Position numbers and translations under genes: made by a program | DNA from: an uncultured Lachnospiraceae bacterium | GTDB taxonomy: Bacteria > Bacillota > Clostridia > Lachnospirales > Lachnospiraceae | NCBI GenBank assembly: GCA_947178145.1 | Contig: CAMWXE010000007.1 | Location: 27,400-91,399, forward strand | Direction: 5' to 3' | DNA: 64,000 nucleotides | Shown here: piece by piece, positions 33,760 to 42,525 of the stretch | Layout of the letters: every line of letters starts with the position of its first letter | Numbering within the stretch: the stretch's first letter is position 1 | The notes under the pieces: generated by a model | The model's database searches: none | What the model saw: the letters and a program-made list of their open reading frames with translations, nothing else | Told to the model about the DNA's origin: nothing

Positions 33760-34341
33760 ATGATACTGTTGATTGATAACTATGACAGCTTTTCGTTTAA
33801 CTTAGTGCAGGCAATCGGAGAGCTGATTGCTGACAGGGAGGCGCTGAAAGTCGTGCGGAATGATGCGCTTACCGTGGAGCAGGTCATGGAACTGGCGCCT
33901 TCGCATATCGTGCTGTCGCCGGGACCGGGAAAGCCGTCAGATGCAGGAATATGCGAGGCGTTGATCAGGGAAGCGGCTGGTAAAATTCCGCTGCTGGGTG
34001 TCTGCCTTGGTCATCAGGCAATCTGTGAGGCGTTTGGAGGTAAGATTACCTATGCGCCAGAACTGATGCATGGCAAGCAGAGCATCGTGAAGGTCAACAA
34101 AGAAAGCCGGATTTTTCAGGGACTTCCCGCGGAGTTTGAGGTTGCACGGTATCATTCTCTTGTAGCGGACCAGGATTTGATTCCCGATGTGCTTGAGGTC
34201 ACGGCAGTTGATGAAAAAGGCGTTGTGATGGCGGTGCAGCATAAGACAAATCCGGTGTATGGACTGCAGTTTCACCCAGAGTCCATTATGACTCCGCTTG
34301 GAAAACAGATGATTGAAAACTTTCTGATGTGTGACAGATAA
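33760..34341 (+). CDS. trpG: Anthranilate synthase component II (glutamine amidotransferase)
   Basis: A 193-residue class I glutamine amidotransferase. LIDNYDSFSFNLVQ opens the protein; GVCLGHQAICEAFG near residue 80 carries the nucleophilic Cys, and the catalytic His-Glu pair is in LQFHPESIMTP. It supplies ammonia to TrpE and could also serve p-aminobenzoate synthesis. GGGGGAAAGAG precedes the ATG. A 161-base gap separates it from trpD, with no clear terminator. Confidence 0.93.
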   Translation: MILLIDNYDSFSFNLVQAIGELIADREALKVVRNDALTVEQVMELAPSHIVLSPGPGKPSDAGICEALIREAAGKIPLLGVCLGHQAICEAFGGKITYAPELMHGKQSIVKVNKESRIFQGLPAEFEVARYHSLVADQDLIPDVLEVTAVDEKGVVMAVQHKTNPVYGLQFHPESIMTPLGKQMIENFLMCDR

Positions 34342-34502
34342 TATGCTATTGTCCAGACGCAAAGGAACCGTTTCTGATGAAAGAGGCAGCAATGCAACAC
34401 AAAAATGGCATATGTGTCAGGAAATTGAATCTGGATGAGATTGATAACGATGAAAGTACACAAACCGATGCATTAATATGAAATGGTAAAGGAGAGGTAA
34501 AA

Positions 34503-35513
34503 ATGATTGTAGAAGCAACAAAAAAGGTCGTAGAAAAGATAGACCTGACAGCTGACGAGGCAGAGCAGGTGATGGACGAAATCATGAGCGGCGAGGCCGG
34601 GCAGATTAATATGGCGTCGTTTCTCACGGCACTGCGCATGAAGGGGGAGACGGTTGAGGAGATTACCGCATTTGCGAAGGGTATGAGAAAGCATGGCACA
34701 AAAGTGCCTGTACACGGGGATGTGCTCGAAATCGTGGGTACAGGCGGGGACGAAGCCAATTCCATCAACATCAGCACAACAGCAAGTATCGTTGCAGCGG
34801 CAGCGGGCTGTAAGGTTGCAAAGCACGGAAACAGAAGCGTGTCCAGCAAAAGCGGCGCGGCGGACTGTCTGGAGGCGCTCGGCGTAAAGCTTGACCTGGA
34901 ACCGGAGAAAAACGCGGAAGTTCTTGAGAAAGGAAATATCTGCTTTATGTTTGCACAGAAATACCATGCAGCAATGCGTTTTGTGGGGCCTGTGAGAAAA
35001 GGAATCGGACTCAGGACAGTGTTTAATATCTTGGGACCGCTCGCAAATCCGGCTGAGGCGAATGTGGAGCTGATGGGTGTGTACAGCGAGGATCTGGTGG
35101 AGCCGTTAGCGCATGTGCTCAGCAATCTCGGCGTGAAACGCGCTCTGGTCGTGTATGGACAGGACAGACTTGACGAGATTTCCCTGAGTGCGCCGACGAC
35201 CTGCGTAGAGGTCAGGGATGGTACATATAAAAGATACGAGATTACACCAGAGCAGTTCGGGTTACACCGGTGCCAGAAGAGCAAATTGACAGGCGGGGAC
35301 GGCGCTGAAAACGCAAAGATTACGGAAGCGATTTTGAAGGGAGAATGTACGGATGCCAGGGCAGACGCAGTGCTCTTAAATGCCGGGGCCGGGATTTACC
35401 TGATGGGCGGCGCGCCTTCCATTGAAGAGGGTGTGAAAGTGGCGAGAGAGACGATTGAAAGCGGTAAAGCGTATGAGACGCTTCAGAATTTTGTAAAGCT
35501 TACAAACTCATAG
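34503..35513 (+). CDS. trpD: Anthranilate phosphoribosyltransferase
   Basis: A 336-residue enzyme transferring phosphoribose from PRPP to anthranilate. EIVGTGGDEANSINISTTAS is the glycine-rich PRPP-binding motif; KHGNRSVSSKSGAADCLEALG and GPLANPAEAN are further family motifs. AGGAGAGG is eight bases before the ATG. It lies in the order trpE-G-D-C-F-B-A, and trpC begins 18 bases after its stop. Confidence 0.95.
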   Translation: MIVEATKKVVEKIDLTADEAEQVMDEIMSGEAGQINMASFLTALRMKGETVEEITAFAKGMRKHGTKVPVHGDVLEIVGTGGDEANSINISTTASIVAAAAGCKVAKHGNRSVSSKSGAADCLEALGVKLDLEPEKNAEVLEKGNICFMFAQKYHAAMRFVGPVRKGIGLRTVFNILGPLANPAEANVELMGVYSEDLVEPLAHVLSNLGVKRALVVYGQDRLDEISLSAPTTCVEVRDGTYKRYEITPEQFGLHRCQKSKLTGGDGAENAKITEAILKGECTDARADAVLLNAGAGIYLMGGAPSIEEGVKVARETIESGKAYETLQNFVKLTNS

Positions 35514-35531
35514 TGTAATAAGGAGGAAGTC

Positions 35532-36332
35532 ATGATACTTGACGATTTGGCAGCAGCCGCCAGGGCAAGGGTGGCGCGAAAGAAAATGGAAGTGCCGTTT
35601 GAAGAGGTGCGAAAAAAGGCAGTACAGCTTGTAAAGAGTGAGGGGGCTTTTTCATTTCCTTTTGAGCGGGCGATTGCAAAAGAGGATATCAGTTTTATAT
35701 GCGAAGTAAAAAAAGCCTCTCCATCAAAGGGAATTATCGCAGAGGATTTTCCTTATCTGGACATAGCAAGGGACTATGAAAAGGCGGGGGCAGACTGCAT
35801 ATCCGTGTTGACGGAGACGGATTATTTTAAGGGTGACGACAGGTTTCTAAGAGAAATCAACGATAACATTTCCATACCGACAATCAGGAAGGATTTTATC
35901 ATAGATCCATATATGATTTATGAAGCAAAACTTCTGGGCGCATCCTGTGTTCTACTGATTGCGGCACTCCTTGACACAGATGCGATCAGGGAATACAAGG
36001 CAGTCTGTGATGAACTAGGACTTTCCGCGCTTGTGGAGGCACATGACGAGGCGGAGATTCAGAGCGCGCTTGATGCCGGAGCCAGAATGATTGGGGTCAA
36101 CAACCGGGATTTGAAAACGTTCACAGTGGACATCAATAACAGCACGAGACTGCGAAGTCTGGTTCCGGAAAAGATATTATTTGTTGCGGAGAGCGGCATC
36201 AGTACAGCGGAGGACATACAGGCGCTTCGACAGGCGGGAGTAAACGGCGTGCTGATCGGGGAGACGCTGATGCGGAGTGATGATAAGGCGGGAATGCTGG
36301 CGCAGTTAAAGGGTGCGGGAAAAGGTGCATAA
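35532..36332 (+). CDS. trpC: Indole-3-glycerol phosphate synthase
   Basis: A 266-residue TIM barrel. CEVKKASPSKGIIAEDF contains the catalytic lysines and phosphate-contact region; RKDFIIDPYMIYEA, IGVNNRDLKTF and VAESGISTAEDI are the canonical beta-strand motifs. AAGGAGG lies five bases before the ATG. Only two bases separate it from trpF; the two enzymes are separate proteins, not fused as in E. coli. Confidence 0.95.
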   Translation: MILDDLAAAARARVARKKMEVPFEEVRKKAVQLVKSEGAFSFPFERAIAKEDISFICEVKKASPSKGIIAEDFPYLDIARDYEKAGADCISVLTETDYFKGDDRFLREINDNISIPTIRKDFIIDPYMIYEAKLLGASCVLLIAALLDTDAIREYKAVCDELGLSALVEAHDEAEIQSALDAGARMIGVNNRDLKTFTVDINNSTRLRSLVPEKILFVAESGISTAEDIQALRQAGVNGVLIGETLMRSDDKAGMLAQLKGAGKGA

Positions 36333-36334
36333 AA

Positions 36335-37015
36335 ATGGTAAGGGTAAAGATATGCGGACTGAAAACACTGGCAGACGTTGAAAAAGTCAATCGGTATCTG
36401 CCGGAATACATCGGTTTTGTGTTTGCAAATACAAAGCGTTTTGTCACAGATGAACAGGCTCTTTGCATGCGGCAGGCGCTTGACAGGCGCATCCAGGCTG
36501 TCGGTGTGTTTGTGAATGAACCGATGGAGCATGTGATTGATTTGTGTGACAGGGGTGTCATAGATGTGGTGCAGCTGCACGGTGAGGAATCCGAAGCTTA
36601 TATACGGGAATTCAAACAAAAAACTGACACGATTGTCATAAAGGCAGTTAAGGTACAGAATGCAGAGCAGGTATCGAAACAAATGTCACAGGAAGCGGAT
36701 TACATGCTGTTTGACACGTATAAGAAAGGCGAGCCTGGCGGCACAGGAGAGCGGTTTCCGCTGGAAATACTGGAGGAATGCCTAAGGGAGCTGCGCGTGA
36801 AAGGCCAGACAATAAAACCCTGTTTTTTGGCGGGAGGACTGGACTGTCAGAACGTGACAGAAGTGCTTGGTCAGGTGGAGCGTAATGTATTCAGAGAATG
36901 CATTGCAGTCGATGTGAGCACAGGAGTGGAGACAGACGGGACAAAGGATGAAGAAAAGATCAGGCAGTTTATAGAATATGTGAGGAATGCAGGCATAAGA
37001 AAGGGAGATTTATGA
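36335..37015 (+). CDS. trpF: Phosphoribosylanthranilate isomerase
   Basis: A 226-residue TIM barrel. [12 protein letters not shown] at the start carries the catalytic Cys, VQLHGEES and [10 protein letters not shown] are family landmarks, and [23 protein letters not shown] gives the catalytic Asp and end of the barrel. It starts with ATG two bases after trpC and overlaps trpB by four bases (ATGA), so translation is coupled. Confidence 0.95.
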   Translation: MVRVKICGLKTLADVEKVNRYLPEYIGFVFANTKRFVTDEQALCMRQALDRRIQAVGVFVNEPMEHVIDLCDRGVIDVVQLHGEESEAYIREFKQKTDTIVIKAVKVQNAEQVSKQMSQEADYMLFDTYKKGEPGGTGERFPLEILEECLRELRVKGQTIKPCFLAGGLDCQNVTEVLGQVERNVFRECIAVDVSTGVETDGTKDEEKIRQFIEYVRNAGIRKGDL

Positions 37016-38208
37016 AAATGGAAGGAAAGAAAGGCAGATATGGGTTATACGGCGGACAGTACATCCCGGAGACATTGATTCCGGCTGTGCAGGAGTTGGA
37101 ACAGGAGTACGAGAACTATAAGAACGACCCGGCATTTCAGGCAGAATTAAAAGATTTGATGGAGAAGTATGCAGGACGCCCTTCGCTGTTGTATTATGCA
37201 GAGAAAATGACAAAGGATCTGGGGGGAGCAAAAATCTATTTGAAAAGAGAAGATTTGAACCATACGGGTTCCCACAAGATTAACAATGTATTAGGTCAGG
37301 TGCTGTTGGCAAAAAAGATGGGCAAGAAGCGCGTCATCGCGGAGACCGGCGCGGGACAGCATGGTGTGGCGACTGCCACGGCCGCGGCTTTGATGGGACT
37401 GGAATGCGAGATATTTATGGGAAAAGAGGACACGGACAGACAGGTGTTAAACTGCTACAGAATGGAGCTTTTGGGGGCAAAGGTACACCCGGTAACTTCA
37501 GGGACGATGACTTTGAAAGATGCTGTTAACGAGACTATGCGCGAGTGGACTTCCCGAATGGATGATACGTTATATGTGCTTGGCTCTGTCATGGGACCGC
37601 ACCCCTTTCCGATGATTGTCAGGGATTTTCAGAAGGTAATCGGAGAGGAAATCAAGGAACAGCTCATGGAGGCCGAGGGAAAACTTCCTGACGCCGTGAT
37701 TGCCTGCGTGGGCGGCGGGAGCAACGCAATGGGTTCCTTCTATGAATTCATACCTGACACAAGTGTCAGATTAATCGGCTGTGAGGCGGCAGGACTTGGC
37801 GTCGACAATCCCAAAAACGCAGCGACGATTGCAAACGGAAGCGTTGGTATTTTCCATGGTATGAAGTCTCTGTTCTGTCAGGATGAATACGGGCAGATCG
37901 CACCCGTTTATTCGATATCGGCTGGCTTGGATTATCCGGGCATCGGACCGGAGCACGCAAACCTGAATGAGACAGGACGTGCGCAGTATGTGCCGGTCAC
38001 GGACGAGGAGGCTGTGGAGGCATTTGAATACTTGTCGAGGACAGAAGGCATTATTCCGGCGATTGAGAGCGCCCACGCAGTTGCGTATGCCAAGAAAATA
38101 GCGCCGGATCTCGGCAGAGACCAGATTATCGTCGTGACGATTTCCGGGCGCGGCGATAAGGATGTGGCGGCAATCGCAAGGTACAGAGGTGTGGAGATTT
38201 TTGATTAG
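37012..38208 (+). CDS. trpB: Tryptophan synthase beta chain
   Basis: A 398-residue PLP enzyme. [13 protein letters not shown] contains the PLP lysine (near residue 88), [17 protein letters not shown] and [15 protein letters not shown] bind substrate and cofactor phosphate, and [10 protein letters not shown] is the TrpB1-type signature. It starts at 37012, overlapping the trpF stop. It condenses indole with serine in complex with TrpA, encoded 41 bases downstream. Confidence 0.96.
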   Translation: MKMEGKKGRYGLYGGQYIPETLIPAVQELEQEYENYKNDPAFQAELKDLMEKYAGRPSLLYYAEKMTKDLGGAKIYLKREDLNHTGSHKINNVLGQVLLAKKMGKKRVIAETGAGQHGVATATAAALMGLECEIFMGKEDTDRQVLNCYRMELLGAKVHPVTSGTMTLKDAVNETMREWTSRMDDTLYVLGSVMGPHPFPMIVRDFQKVIGEEIKEQLMEAEGKLPDAVIACVGGGSNAMGSFYEFIPDTSVRLIGCEAAGLGVDNPKNAATIANGSVGIFHGMKSLFCQDEYGQIAPVYSISAGLDYPGIGPEHANLNETGRAQYVPVTDEEAVEAFEYLSRTEGIIPAIESAHAVAYAKKIAPDLGRDQIIVVTISGRGDKDVAAIARYRGVEIFD

Positions 38209-38249
38209 GGAATTTGCGATTGATATTTTAGAGAAGGAGTGGAAGTAAA

Positions 38250-39026
38250 ATGAGCAGAATCAGCAAGGCATTTGAAAATCAGAAAGCGTTTATCGCATTT
38301 GTGACAGGAGGAGATCCGGATTTGGAGACGACGGAGGCATTGATTCCGCAGATGGCAGCGGCGGGAGCGGATCTGATCGAGATTGGGATTCCGTTTTCGG
38401 ACCCGATTGCGGAGGGCGTTGTCATCCAGGCCGCAGACGAGCGTGCGCTCAGGGCGGGGACAACGACTGACAAACTGTTTGACATGGTGAGACGCGTGCG
38501 CCAGAAGGTTGATGTACCGCTGGTATTTATGACCTATATCAATCCGGTGTATACTTATGGAACGGAGAAATTTACAAAAAGGTGCGCCGAGTGCGGCATT
38601 GACGGAATTATTATCCCGGATGTCCCGTTTGAGGAGAGAGAGGAAGTGAGCGGCGCCTGTGAGACAGCAGGAATCGAGCTGATTTCCATGATCGCGCCGA
38701 CATCGCACGACCGCATTGACATGATTGCGAGACAGGCAAAAGGATTTCTCTACTGCGTCTCGTCTCTTGGTGTCACGGGCGTCAGAAGCAGGATCACCAC
38801 AAATATCAAAGAGATGGTAGACCATGTGAAGGAGGTGTCGGACATTCCGTGTGCGATCGGGTTTGGTATCGCCACGCCGGAACAGGCACGTGAGATGGCA
38901 TCAGTGTCGGACGGGGCGATCGTGGGCAGTGCGATTGTCAAGATTATCGCCCAGTATGGGAAGAGCTGCATCGAACCCGTGTGTGATTACATAAAGGATA
39001 TGAAGGCTGCTGTGGCGGCCGCGTAG
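38250..39026 (+). CDS. trpA: Tryptophan synthase alpha chain
   Basis: A 258-residue TIM barrel. FVTGGDPDLETTE, LIEIGIPFSDPIAEGVVIQAADERAL (with the catalytic Glu in the LIEIGIPFSDP motif) and FIT/YCVSSLGVTGVR are the classic motifs. GAAGGAG lies before the ATG. Last gene of the trp operon; a hairpin terminator follows at 39179. Confidence 0.95.
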   Translation: MSRISKAFENQKAFIAFVTGGDPDLETTEALIPQMAAAGADLIEIGIPFSDPIAEGVVIQAADERALRAGTTTDKLFDMVRRVRQKVDVPLVFMTYINPVYTYGTEKFTKRCAECGIDGIIIPDVPFEEREEVSGACETAGIELISMIAPTSHDRIDMIARQAKGFLYCVSSLGVTGVRSRITTNIKEMVDHVKEVSDIPCAIGFGIATPEQAREMASVSDGAIVGSAIVKIIAQYGKSCIEPVCDYIKDMKAAVAAA

Positions 39027-39178
39027 CAGTAGAAATGCTTGAAAAAAGGGGATTTCCCTTACCTAGTCTACCCATTAAACAAGGTAATGCTGACAGATAT
39101 GTCCATCCAGTAAAAATAGATTCAGGGCAACAAAAGATATGAACGGAGTGTGCATAGACAAAAAGGTCAAAAAGGAAT

Positions 39179-39223
39179 ACCCCATCCGGAGTGTGATAGA
39201 AGACTGCCAGATGGGGTGTTTTT
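39179..39223 (+). terminator. Terminator at the end of the trp operon (convergent with the M42 gene)
   Basis: ACCCCATC (39179-39186) and GATGGGGT (39210-39217) around a 23-base loop, then GTTTTTA. It lies between converging genes and may stop transcription from both sides. Confidence 0.7.
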
Positions 39224-39240
39224 AATTAGAGTGGGATGTA

Positions 39241-40293
39241 TTATTTCAGGTATTCCGTCAACAGCAAAAACGTGTTCAGCACACCGTCCTTGTGGCTTCT
39301 CTCGTAGCCGTGCGATGCATATACGCCAGCTCCAATCAGACCGTGCTTTACATCGTAACCGGCAGTGAGCGCCACATCCGCATCGGAGCCGTAGTGAGGG
39401 TAGACATCCACAGCAAAGTCAAGCTTCTGGCGTCTGGCAGCAGCGATGAGATTGGAAACGACCTCGTAATTATACGGACCGCAGCTGTCCTTTGCGCAGA
39501 TGGAAACCTGGTGCTCTGTGCAGGTGAGCCCGTTTCCGATGCAGCCCATATCGACAGAGAGTACTTCTGATACATCGGATGGAATCGAAGCCGCTCCGCC
39601 ATGTCCGACTTCCTCGTATACCGTGATATGTTGATATACGTTTCTGGGAAGTGTGATTTTTTCCGCTTTTACGTATTTGGCAAAGCCCAGAAGAATGCCA
39701 ACACTGAGCTTGTCGTCCAGAAAACGGCTCTTGATGTATCCGCTTTCTGTGATGACAGTGCGCGGGTCAAAACAGACAATATCACCGGGCAGGATTCCAA
39801 GGGCCAGCGTCTCCTCCTTTGTCCGGACATTCTCGTCGAGCACCACCTCCATGACATCATACGAGCGGGAGGTCTCATCAAACTTTCCATTGACATGAAT
39901 CGATGCGTCACACAGCTGAAAAGTTCCAGTGTAGATTTTGCCGTCACGCGTATAGATTTTGCAGTTCTCAGCCTCGGCATTGTTGGCGTTCATGCCGCCG
40001 ATGGGAGAAAGTTTGAGACAGCCGTTTGGATTGATGTCGCATACCATCGCGCCGAGTGTGTCAATGTGGGCCTCCATCATGAGCGCATCATTTTTATCCT
40101 TACAGCCGCCAATTTCGCAGAGCACACCGCCTTTTACGGTCTGGACAGGCGCATATCCAAGAGAGACATATTCGTTCATCACATATTCTGCTGCCTTCCG
40201 GGTAAAGCCGGACGGACTGTCAATCGCCAGAATTTTTTTGGTCTCTTCAAGAATGTATTCTAAGTATTTTTTTGTGTTGATTTTTTTAGGCAT
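39241..40293 (-). CDS. M42-family metallo-aminopeptidase
   Basis: A 350-residue minus-strand M42 peptidase. Metal ligands can be seen in MEAHIDTLGAM (His), SRFLDDKLSVG (bridging Asp), YEEVGHGG (catalytic and ligand Glu), LSVDMG (Asp) and the C-terminal SHGYERSHKDG (His). These tetrahedral cytoplasmic aminopeptidases trim peptides; some were misnamed endoglucanases. AGGAAAGGATC precedes the ATG on the minus strand. It is a single gene, unlinked to neighbours, converging on trpA. Confidence 0.9.
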   Translation of the reverse strand: MPKKINTKKYLEYILEETKKILAIDSPSGFTRKAAEYVMNEYVSLGYAPVQTVKGGVLCEIGGCKDKNDALMMEAHIDTLGAMVCDINPNGCLKLSPIGGMNANNAEAENCKIYTRDGKIYTGTFQLCDASIHVNGKFDETSRSYDVMEVVLDENVRTKEETLALGILPGDIVCFDPRTVITESGYIKSRFLDDKLSVGILLGFAKYVKAEKITLPRNVYQHITVYEEVGHGGAASIPSDVSEVLSVDMGCIGNGLTCTEHQVSICAKDSCGPYNYEVVSNLIAAARRQKLDFAVDVYPHYGSDADVALTAGYDVKHGLIGAGVYASHGYERSHKDGVLNTFLLLTEYLK

Positions 40294-40490
40294 TGTATTG
40301 ATCCTTTCCTGTGCGTTTGTAATATGTTATCTCCCGTAAAATGAATCCCCATGTTCAGGTAGGAGTCCAATTGATTTTAGGGGATGTCTGGAATCATGGT
40401 AAATGATTGAGAGTCATCGGGCTATGAAGTCTGCAGTAACAACGACTGGTGGGAAATCAGCAGAAGTTATATTCATAGTCAATGAAAAAA

Positions 40491-40634
40491 TTAACAGCAT
40501 ATATCAGCCATAACATCCTCATCCAGATTCTGTTGGCTGTTAATCTGTTGGCAGTTTTTTGCCACAAAGATACTCATGTAATTATCTGCCAAAGTTGCAT
40601 GAGAAGGAACCGTTAACAGGTGTCTCCAATCGTT
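40491..40634 (-). pseudogene. 5'-truncated NUDIX hydrolase fragment
   Basis: The minus strand encodes an open C-terminal fragment NDWRHLLTVPSHATLADNYM, then IFVAKNCQQINSQQNLDED, ending with a stop at 40491. The pattern PxHATLxDNYMxIFVAxxC...LDED is like the region after the Nudix box of ADP-ribose pyrophosphatase-like proteins. The Nudix box itself is missing; the coding sequence stops at the dispersed repeat at 40636, which probably replaced or interrupted the front of the gene. Family recognition is from memory and moderate. Confidence 0.4.
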
Positions 40635-40635
40635 T

Positions 40636-40671
40636 GGAGAAACAGACAAGTCAAGATGTTTCAGTTATTTT
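40636..40671 (+). repeat. Dispersed repeat, copy A (inverted partner at 63963-63998)
   Basis: 36 bases beginning GGAGAAACAGACAAGTCAAG that match the reverse complement of 63963-63998 at 33 of 36 positions. The flanking bases TCTCCAA/TTGGAGA (40624-40630, 40635-40641) form a small hairpin at its edge. Both copies abut broken genes. Confidence 0.6.
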
Positions 40672-40784
40672 CCGAAGTTAGTATAACATTTTCGGCGTTG
40701 GATGTAAAGGGTAAAGAGCTTTTAGCAGGATAACCGAAGAACGATTGTTCGGGTAGGCTGACAAAACTGATTAAAAAGTTTTTG

Positions 40785-40813
40785 TTGTACAAAATGATGG
40801 AGTCTTGTATACT
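40785..40813 (+). promoter_or_regulatory. Promoter of miaB
   Basis: TTGTAC (40785-40790), 17-base spacer, TATACT (40808-40813). The leader of about 107 bases contains the hairpin at 40850. Confidence 0.7.
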
Positions 40814-40849
40814 AAAAGAAATAAGTAGTGCTGCATTTACGGAAAGATT

Positions 40850-40882
40850 GAAGAGACAGCAAAAAGTCTCTTCTAAATTTTT
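40850..40882 (+). terminator. Hairpin with T run in the miaB leader, possible attenuator
   Basis: GAAGAGAC (40850-40857) and GTCTCTTC (40866-40873) around an 8-base loop, followed by TAAATTTTT. It lies between the miaB promoter and start codon, so it would have to be read through for expression. Confidence 0.45.
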
Positions 40883-40926
40883 GTTTATTACAGTGCGAAA
40901 AGGGACTATAGAAAGGCAGAAAGAAT

Positions 40927-42387
40927 ATGATCAGGAATGAAGAATTAGAGGCAGTCTTGGAAACGATTGATTTGCGGGATGATGCGCCAGCGGACGAGCC
41001 GATGCGTCAGTATTATTTTATCAAAAAGGCGCGTGAGCTTGTAAAAGCCGAGAGCGAGAAGCTGGGCAGACGCCTGACTGCGGACGGGGAGACATTCGGC
41101 TGTCAGATGAATGCTAAGGACAGTGAAAAACTAATCGGCATTCTCGAAAATATTGGTTTCGAGATGATTGAGGACGAGTCGGCCGATCTTGTGTTTTACA
41201 ACACCTGTACTGTCCGGGACAATGCAAACCAGCGGGTTTACGGCAGGCTTGGGTTTGTACACAACATGAAAAAGAAAAATCCGCATAAGAAGATCGCGCT
41301 CTGCGGCTGCATGATGCAGGAACCCTCCGTCATTGAAAAGATACAGAAAAGCTATCGCTTTGTGGATCTGATTTTTGGCACACACAATATCTACAAATTT
41401 GCGGAACTGATCGTTGCAATGTACAGTTCAGACAGCATGATTATCGATATTTGGAAAGATACGGACAAGATTGTCGAGGATTTGCCAGCCGAGCGGAAGT
41501 ATGCCTTCAAATCGGGTGTCAACATCATGTATGGCTGCAATAATTTCTGCAGTTATTGTATCGTTCCCTATGTGCGCGGGCGCGAGAGAAGCCGCAATCC
41601 TGAGGATATTATCAGGGAAATTAAAAATCTTGTCTCAGAGGGCGTTGTGGAGGTCATGCTTTTGGGACAGAATGTCAATTCCTATGGAAAGACACTGGAG
41701 GAACCGATGTCTTTTGCGCAGTTATTGCAGGAAGTGGAAAAGATAGAGGGGTTGGAGCAGATACGCTTTATGACTTCGCACCCCAAAGATTTATCGGATG
41801 AGTTGATTCAGGTGATGAAGCATTCCAAGAAAATCTGTCGTCATCTGCACCTTCCGCTGCAGTCTGGTTCTACCAGAATCCTGGAGGCAATGAACCGGCG
41901 CTATACAAAGGAACAGTATCTTGAACTTGCATACAAGATCAGACAGGAGATACCTGACATATCACTCACAACAGACATAATCGTAGGCTTTCCGGGGGAG
42001 ACTGCAGCGGATGTGGACGAGACAATTGAAGTCGTGAAAGAAGTGCAGTATGACAATGCTTTTACGTTTATTTATTCCAAGCGCACAGGCACACCTGCCG
42101 CCACGATGCCAAATCCTGCAAGTGAGGAGGAAATTAAGGAGAATTTCGACAGACTTTTGAAGGTTGTACAGGAGACAGCGCGAGGCCGTGTGGGGCGCCT
42201 TACAGGAGAGGTACACAGCGCGCTTGTGGAGGAAATCAACGAGCACGACGCTTCGCTGGTGTCGGGCAGGCTTTCCAACAATACGATTGTGCATTTTCCA
42301 GGCGATGCGTCCCTGATTGGAAAGATTGTTGATGTCAGACTTGTGGAGGCACATGGATTTTATTATATGGGAAAAATAAATGAGTAA
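40927..42387 (+). CDS. miaB: tRNA-i6A37 methylthiotransferase
   Basis: A 486-residue radical SAM enzyme that adds the methylthio group to i6A37 of tRNAs. The N-terminal UPF0004 domain has TFGCQMNAKDSE (Cys59), YNTCTVRDNA and ALCGCMMQEP as ligands of the auxiliary cluster; the radical SAM motif YGCNNFCSYCIVPYVRGRERSR is near residue 200; a TRAM domain closes the protein. The N-terminal extension of about 50 residues is common in Clostridia. It has its own promoter; mutS is not adjacent. Confidence 0.95.
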   Translation: MIRNEELEAVLETIDLRDDAPADEPMRQYYFIKKARELVKAESEKLGRRLTADGETFGCQMNAKDSEKLIGILENIGFEMIEDESADLVFYNTCTVRDNANQRVYGRLGFVHNMKKKNPHKKIALCGCMMQEPSVIEKIQKSYRFVDLIFGTHNIYKFAELIVAMYSSDSMIIDIWKDTDKIVEDLPAERKYAFKSGVNIMYGCNNFCSYCIVPYVRGRERSRNPEDIIREIKNLVSEGVVEVMLLGQNVNSYGKTLEEPMSFAQLLQEVEKIEGLEQIRFMTSHPKDLSDELIQVMKHSKKICRHLHLPLQSGSTRILEAMNRRYTKEQYLELAYKIRQEIPDISLTTDIIVGFPGETAADVDETIEVVKEVQYDNAFTFIYSKRTGTPAATMPNPASEEEIKENFDRLLKVVQETARGRVGRLTGEVHSALVEEINEHDASLVSGRLSNNTIVHFPGDASLIGKIVDVRLVEAHGFYYMGKINE

Positions 42388-42440
42388 CAGGAAGAAGATT
42401 TCTGTCTTAGAAACAGACCGGATTTTTCCGTGAAATGCCC

Positions 42441-42469
42441 TTGAAATATTGTCCAAACGGGTATATATT
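42441..42469 (+). promoter_or_regulatory. Promoter of the SulP transporter gene
   Basis: TTGAAA (42441-42446), 17-base spacer, TATATT (42464-42469). It gives a leader of about 50 bases. Confidence 0.6.
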
Positions 42470-42525
42470 AAGTATGCTTGTTTTATTATTATTACAATTT
42501 TGCATATACTTATGAGGAGATCATT

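Larger units (their letters stand above)
40294..40926. other. 632-bp intergenic region with gene fragment, repeat and promoter
   Basis: No complete gene. It holds a minus-strand NUDIX-like fragment (40491-40634), a dispersed repeat (40636-40671), the miaB promoter (40785-40813) and a leader hairpin (40850-40882). The rest shows nothing recognisable. Confidence 0.6.

Noticed and set aside
34346..35284. 312-codon minus-strand frame, Ser-rich
   Set aside because: Shadow of trpD; composition typical of reverse-complement translation.
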